A stretch of DNA of 64,000 bases from assembly GCF_001423615.1 (NCBI RefSeq), contig NZ_LMOU01000001.1, positions 1,471,104 to 1,535,103 on the forward strand, in the 5' to 3' direction. Origin of the DNA: Microbacterium sp. Leaf159 (GTDB taxonomy: Bacteria; Actinomycetota; Actinomycetes; Actinomycetales; Microbacteriaceae). The position numbers and the translations under genes were made by a program. The notes under the pieces were generated by a model. The model did no database searches, was not told the origin of the DNA, and was given only the letters and a program-made list of their open reading frames with translations. This document shows, piece by piece, positions 53,137-64,000 of the stretch. Each line of letters opens with the position of its first letter. The stretch's first letter is position 1.

Positions 53137-53733
53137 ATGAACGCGCGACTCGCCGCCGGCGCTGCGGCTCTTCTGCTCATCGCCGTACTGACCGGCTGCG
53201 ATCCCTCAGGTTCCGGCAGCGCTGAGCAGAGCGCATCACCTGAGCCGTCGTCGACCTCGACCCCGGACGGCACCGCGAGCCCCTCGCCCACAGCATCTCC
53301 CACTCCCACGACCGCACCGATCGCTCTGCCGACCGACTGCCGGGCGATCCTCTCGGAGGACGTCCTCGCGCAGCTCGACGGGATCCCGCTGAACGACGCG
53401 GCGTTCGGTCCGTCGGGCGTCGCGGACGACGGCACCCTCACCTGCATCTGGGCCGATCCTCGCGCCGACACCACCCGACTCGTCACCACGATCTCGCTCA
53501 TGAACCGCGGGCCCGCCCTCGACATGCTGAATGCCCTCGTCGCGAACGAGGGCTTCACCTGCTTCGCCCCGGACGGCGGCACACGCTGCGAGAAGACCTG
53601 GCAGAACACGCAGTACCCCGTCACGGACGGACGCACCCTGTTCTGGCGCGACGACGTGCTGATCGACTCGCGCTACTCGAACCTCGCGCCCTCCGGCTAC
53701 ACCTCGAGCATCATCGCGCACCTGTTCGACTGA
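53137..53733 (+). CDS. Lipoprotein of unknown function
   Basis: 198 residues. A signal peptide with lipobox LTGC (Cys at residue 20) is followed by a Ser/Pro/Thr-rich linker to about residue 62, then a small domain with paired cysteines (DCRAIL, TLTCIW, FTCFA, TRCEKTW). Predicted anchored on the outer face of the membrane. The ATG lies 6 nt after TACGGT (53125-53130), so it is probably leaderless. It points towards rpoC and is closed by a strong hairpin. Confidence 0.85.
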   Translation: MNARLAAGAAALLLIAVLTGCDPSGSGSAEQSASPEPSSTSTPDGTASPSPTASPTPTTAPIALPTDCRAILSEDVLAQLDGIPLNDAAFGPSGVADDGTLTCIWADPRADTTRLVTTISLMNRGPALDMLNALVANEGFTCFAPDGGTRCEKTWQNTQYPVTDGRTLFWRDDVLIDSRYSNLAPSGYTSSIIAHLFD

Positions 53734-53896
53734 CCCGTTCCCCTGTCCGCGGCAGGCACCCTGAACCCGGGCACGAGTTCGGATGCCGAGCACGCCACGC
53801 CAGGCTGAGGACCTCTGTGTCGGCGAGTCGCCACGCATCTCCGACGTTGTGCACGCGAGAAGCGGGACAGGACGCCTGACACCGGCATCCGGGCAC

Positions 53897-53933
53897 GAAG
53901 AAGGCCCCGGGCGAATCGCCCGGGGCCTTCTTC
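53897..53933. terminator. Bidirectional terminator of rpoC and the lipoprotein region
   Basis: Perfect 17-bp arms GAAGAAGGCCCCGGGCG (53897-53913) and CGCCCGGGGCCTTCTTC (53917-53933) with a 3-nt loop. It lies 15 bases past the rpoC stop. Confidence 0.93.
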
Positions 53934-53948
53934 TACTCACTCAGTACG

Positions 53949-57824
<3,876 letters not shown>

Positions 57825-57909
57825 AAATTCTCCTGTGTAGGAATTCTTCTGAAGAAATCGGGGAGGTGGGCCGCCGACCGGGCGTGACGCTCAGTCGGCG
57901 GCCTGGACC

Positions 57910-61413
<3,504 letters not shown>

Positions 61414-61579
61414 GGGAATAACCTCCGTGAGCCCCGCAGGGCTTCTCGATTCCTTTGTCGTCAGGTGGAGTGTGCGCCCGAATGCTCAACGAGCTGCCGA
61501 CCACCATATGAGGGCAGGGAGAAGCGAGCGCAACTACCAACTATACGCTCGATCTCGCGACATGGCAAGCTCGATCCTT

Positions 61580-61621
61580 GACCTTCTTCGGATGCTGCGG
61601 TAATGGCATCCGAAGAAGGTC
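61580..61621 (-). terminator. Terminator of the ABC transporter operon
   Basis: Perfect 16-bp arms GACCTTCTTCGGATGC (61580-61595) and GCATCCGAAGAAGGTC (61606-61621) with a 10-nt loop, about 25 bases beyond the ATPase stop. No T-run. Confidence 0.85.
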
Positions 61622-61644
61622 GAGGGGAACGCGGCCGAAGGGCC

Positions 61645-63354
61645 TCAGGAGGCGATGTTGAGTTCGTTCCCCGGGATCGATGCCAGCAGCCGTCGCGTGT
61701 ACGGGTCCCGCGGATTCGTGAAGATCTCCTCCGACGAGGCCGCCTCCACGAGCGATCCGTCCTTCATCACGCACACGTAGTCGCTGATCAGTCGCACCAC
61801 CGCGAGGTCGTGCGAGATGAACAGATAGCTGAGCCCGTACTCGGTCTGCAGATCGCCGAGCAGCTTCAGGATCTGATCCTGCACCAGCACGTCGAGCGCC
61901 GAGACCGGTTCGTCGCACACGATCAGCTCGGGCGAGAGAGCGAGCGCTCGCGCGATCGCCACACGCTGACGCTGGCCTCCGGACAGCTCCGACGGGTAGC
62001 GCCGCAGCATCGACTGCGGCAGGGCCACGTCGTCGAGCAGCTGACGGACGCGCTTGCGCCGGTCTGCGCCGCTCCCCCGCTTGTAGAAGTCCAGCGGTTC
62101 GGCGATCAGCCGCTCGATCGTGAACATCGGGTTCAGGCTCGAGTACGGATCCTGGAAGATCGGCTGCACCTTCTGACGGAAGTCCCGCGTCTCGGCTCTA
62201 CTGAGCGAGGCGATGTCCTTGCCCTCGTAGCGGATCAGCCCGCTGGTCGGCTCGATGATCTTCAGCAGCATCCGCGCCGTGGTCGTCTTGCCGGAACCGG
62301 ACTCGCCCACGATCGCGACCGTCTCGCCTCGCGGGATCGCAAGGGACACGTCGTTCACCGCGACGAAGTCCTCCTTCTGCCCCCGCACCGGATAGACCTT
62401 GGTGAGGTTTTCGATCTCGACGATGTTGTCGGCCGTCGACGGAGCATCGCCCGCCTCCGCATCCTCCGACGCCCCGGCATCCGAGGGACCCGCCGGGCGA
62501 TCCTCCACCTGGAAGGCCTCGGGGCGCAGACGCGCTGCGGCCACCGACGGCGCCGCCTTCACGAGCGACTGGGTGTACGGATGCTGCGGATCCTCGAGGA
62601 TCTGCTTCGCCGGCCCCTGCTCGACGACCTTGCCGCGGTGCATCACGATGACGCGCTCCGCCCGCTCGGCCGCGAGTCCCAGGTCGTGGGTGATGAGCAG
62701 CACGGCGGTGCCGAGCTCCCGTGTCATCTCCCCGATCTGATCGAGGATCGTCTGCTGCACCGTGACGTCGAGCGCGCTGGTCGGCTCATCCGCGATCAGC
62801 AGTCGCGGCTTGCACGCCAGACCGATCGCGATCAGCGCGCGCTGACGCATGCCGCCGGAGAACTCGTGCGGATACTGCTTCGCACGCTTCTCAGGGTCGG
62901 GCAGGCCCGCGGCGGTGAGCGCTTCGACGACCTTCTCCTGCACGTTCTGCCTGGTGGCGAGTCCGTGTGCGAGCAGGGTCTCGGCGACCTGGGTGCCGAT
63001 CTTGGCGACCGGGTTCAGGTTCGACATCGGGTCCTGCGGGACGAGCCCGATGTCGCGACCGCGGATCATCCGCAGATCGTGCTCGGGCGCATGGGCGATC
63101 TCGCGGCCGTCGAGGCGGATGCTGCCGGCGGCCACACGGCCGCCTCCGGCGAGCAGGCCGATGATCGCCATCGCCGTCGTCGACTTGCCCGATCCCGACT
63201 CCCCCACGATCGCGACGGTCTGCCCCGGCGCGATCTCGAGATCGACGCCCTCGACCGCGTGCACGACGCCGTCCATGGTGGCGAAGTCGACGGCGAGTCC
63301 CTCGACCGACAGAAGAGGCGCGTTCGGATTCTGATTCACTTTCGCAGCGTTCAT
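61645..63354 (-). CDS. Dipeptide/nickel-type ABC transporter, fused double ATPase
   Basis: 569 residues with two full ATPase domains. The first has Walker A GESGSGKST near residue 51, the LSGG-type signature FSGGMRQRALIAIG, and Walker B LLIADEPTSALD. The second has GESGSGKTT near residue 356, ELSGGQRQRVAIARAL and LIVCDEPVSALD. An acidic linker joins them, and the peptide-transporter C-terminal motif (NPRDPYTRRLLASIP) ends the chain. This is a DppD-DppF-type fusion. It overlaps the permease gene by four bases, so the operon continues upstream. Confidence 0.95.
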   Translation of the reverse strand: MNAAKVNQNPNAPLLSVEGLAVDFATMDGVVHAVEGVDLEIAPGQTVAIVGESGSGKSTTAMAIIGLLAGGGRVAAGSIRLDGREIAHAPEHDLRMIRGRDIGLVPQDPMSNLNPVAKIGTQVAETLLAHGLATRQNVQEKVVEALTAAGLPDPEKRAKQYPHEFSGGMRQRALIAIGLACKPRLLIADEPTSALDVTVQQTILDQIGEMTRELGTAVLLITHDLGLAAERAERVIVMHRGKVVEQGPAKQILEDPQHPYTQSLVKAAPSVAAARLRPEAFQVEDRPAGPSDAGASEDAEAGDAPSTADNIVEIENLTKVYPVRGQKEDFVAVNDVSLAIPRGETVAIVGESGSGKTTTARMLLKIIEPTSGLIRYEGKDIASLSRAETRDFRQKVQPIFQDPYSSLNPMFTIERLIAEPLDFYKRGSGADRRKRVRQLLDDVALPQSMLRRYPSELSGGQRQRVAIARALALSPELIVCDEPVSALDVLVQDQILKLLGDLQTEYGLSYLFISHDLAVVRLISDYVCVMKDGSLVEAASSEEIFTNPRDPYTRRLLASIPGNELNIAS

Positions 63355-64000
63355 CGTGCTCTCGTCCTCGGGTCCATGGCCTCGCGCAGCGCTTCACCGA
63401 ACAGGGTGAAGCCGAGCGCGGTGACCGCGATGCAGATACCGGGCAGGAATGCCAGCCACGGCGCGATGGCGAGTTCCGCCTGCGCATAGGTGAGCATGCG
63501 CCCCCACTCGGCCGTCTCGGGGCGACCGCCGCCGAGACCGAGGAACGACAGCGCCGCCGCATCGATGACGGCGGTGGCGAGCGTCAGCGTTCCCTGCACG
63601 ATGACCGGGCCGATGGCGTTCGGCAGCACGTGCGACATCGTGATCTGCCCGCGGCCCAGACCCAGGGTCTGCGCCGAGAGCACATAGTCGCTCGATCGCT
63701 GCTGCAGCATCGACGCACGCAGCAGTCGGGCGAAGATGGGCACCTGCGATGCGCCGATCGCGATCATCACCGCGAAGGGCGTCTGACCGAGGATCGCCGC
63801 GATCGAGACGGCCAGCAGCAGGTTCGGGACCGACAGGATGATGTCGACGACACGCATGATGACCGTGTCGACCCAGCCGCCGAAGGTGCCGGCGAGCAGC
63901 CCGAGGATCATTCCGCCGACGAGTCCCAGCGCGGTCGAGATGACGCCGATGAGCAGCGACGCCTGTGCACCCCAGATGAGCTTGGAGAGCACGTCTCCGC
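63351..64000 (-). CDS. ABC transporter permease (DppC/OppC type), cut by the window edge
   Basis: About 216 C-terminal residues are visible; the start lies beyond base 64000. Conserved features are DVLSKLIWGAQASLLIG at the edge, several hydrophobic segments and the EAA loop (DYVLSAQTLGLGRGQITMSHVLPNA), ending with GFTLFGEALREAMDPR. It is an inner-membrane channel half for peptides or similar substrates, coupled by a 4-base overlap to the double ATPase. Confidence 0.93.
   Translation of the reverse strand, partial: GDVLSKLIWGAQASLLIGVISTALGLVGGMILGLLAGTFGGWVDTVIMRVVDIILSVPNLLLAVSIAAILGQTPFAVMIAIGASQVPIFARLLRASMLQQRSSDYVLSAQTLGLGRGQITMSHVLPNAIGPVIVQGTLTLATAVIDAAALSFLGLGGGRPETAEWGRMLTYAQAELAIAPWLAFLPGICIAVTALGFTLFGEALREAMDPRTRAR

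Overview
The window is high-GC actinobacterial DNA. Gene content and order suggest Microbacteriaceae, most likely Microbacterium or a close relative: an acpS-alr-tsaE-tsaB-rimI-tsaD chain, rplM-rpsI-glmM, rpoB-rpoC, a duplicated Asp23 cluster, and many genes whose start codon sits exactly 6 nt after a TANNNT box with no leader. The genus is an inference from gene content, not a measured identity.

Layout. 1-13951 is core chromosome: a partial membrane protein, the t6A/alanine racemase/ACP synthase operon, glmS, coaA diverging from a Ppx/GppA phosphatase, glmM-rpsI-rplM, an EEP-family hydrolase, an HTH regulator and truA. 13993-26911 holds an APC permease, an HxlR repressor diverging from an NmrA-type reductase, an ECF sigma factor inside an Asp23/Gls24 cluster, a TetR repressor with its DHA2 drug exporter, an acetyltransferase, tRNA-Met and tRNA-Thr, an M23 peptidase, an inositol-phosphatase-like enzyme, a membrane protein and an enoyl-CoA hydratase. 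26958-30351 has an FBP zinc protein and an 880-residue MalT-like LuxR regulator.

30.4-35.83 kb is a decayed phage-derived island: a J-domain protein, an HNH protein, several gene remnants with nonsense or frameshift lesions, and small membrane proteins on the opposite strand that look intact. It has no integrase. From 35844 core-type genes resume: a FadR-type regulator, gluconate permease and gluconokinase, an FHA-domain protein, a UPF0303 protein and a membrane protein.

41.0-51.95 kb is a second accessory island, ending exactly at the 3' end of tRNA-Tyr. Its two ends carry a 13-bp inverted repeat (17 of 19 when extended). It holds an HNH-like protein, a membrane GAF protein coupled to a winged-helix-like protein, an unrecognised 563-residue protein next to a large PIN-like nuclease, a forward operon of unknown genes with a three-segment membrane protein, and a DUF3892 protein. 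The PIN-like nuclease with its partner is the best candidate in the window for an undescribed, possibly defence-related, system.

52-64 kb returns to core genes: a PfkB kinase, a lipoprotein, rpoC and rpoB (with Asn at the position matching E. coli His526), and the end of a peptide/nickel-type ABC transporter operon. Convergent and operon-end junctions are marked by strong hairpins.
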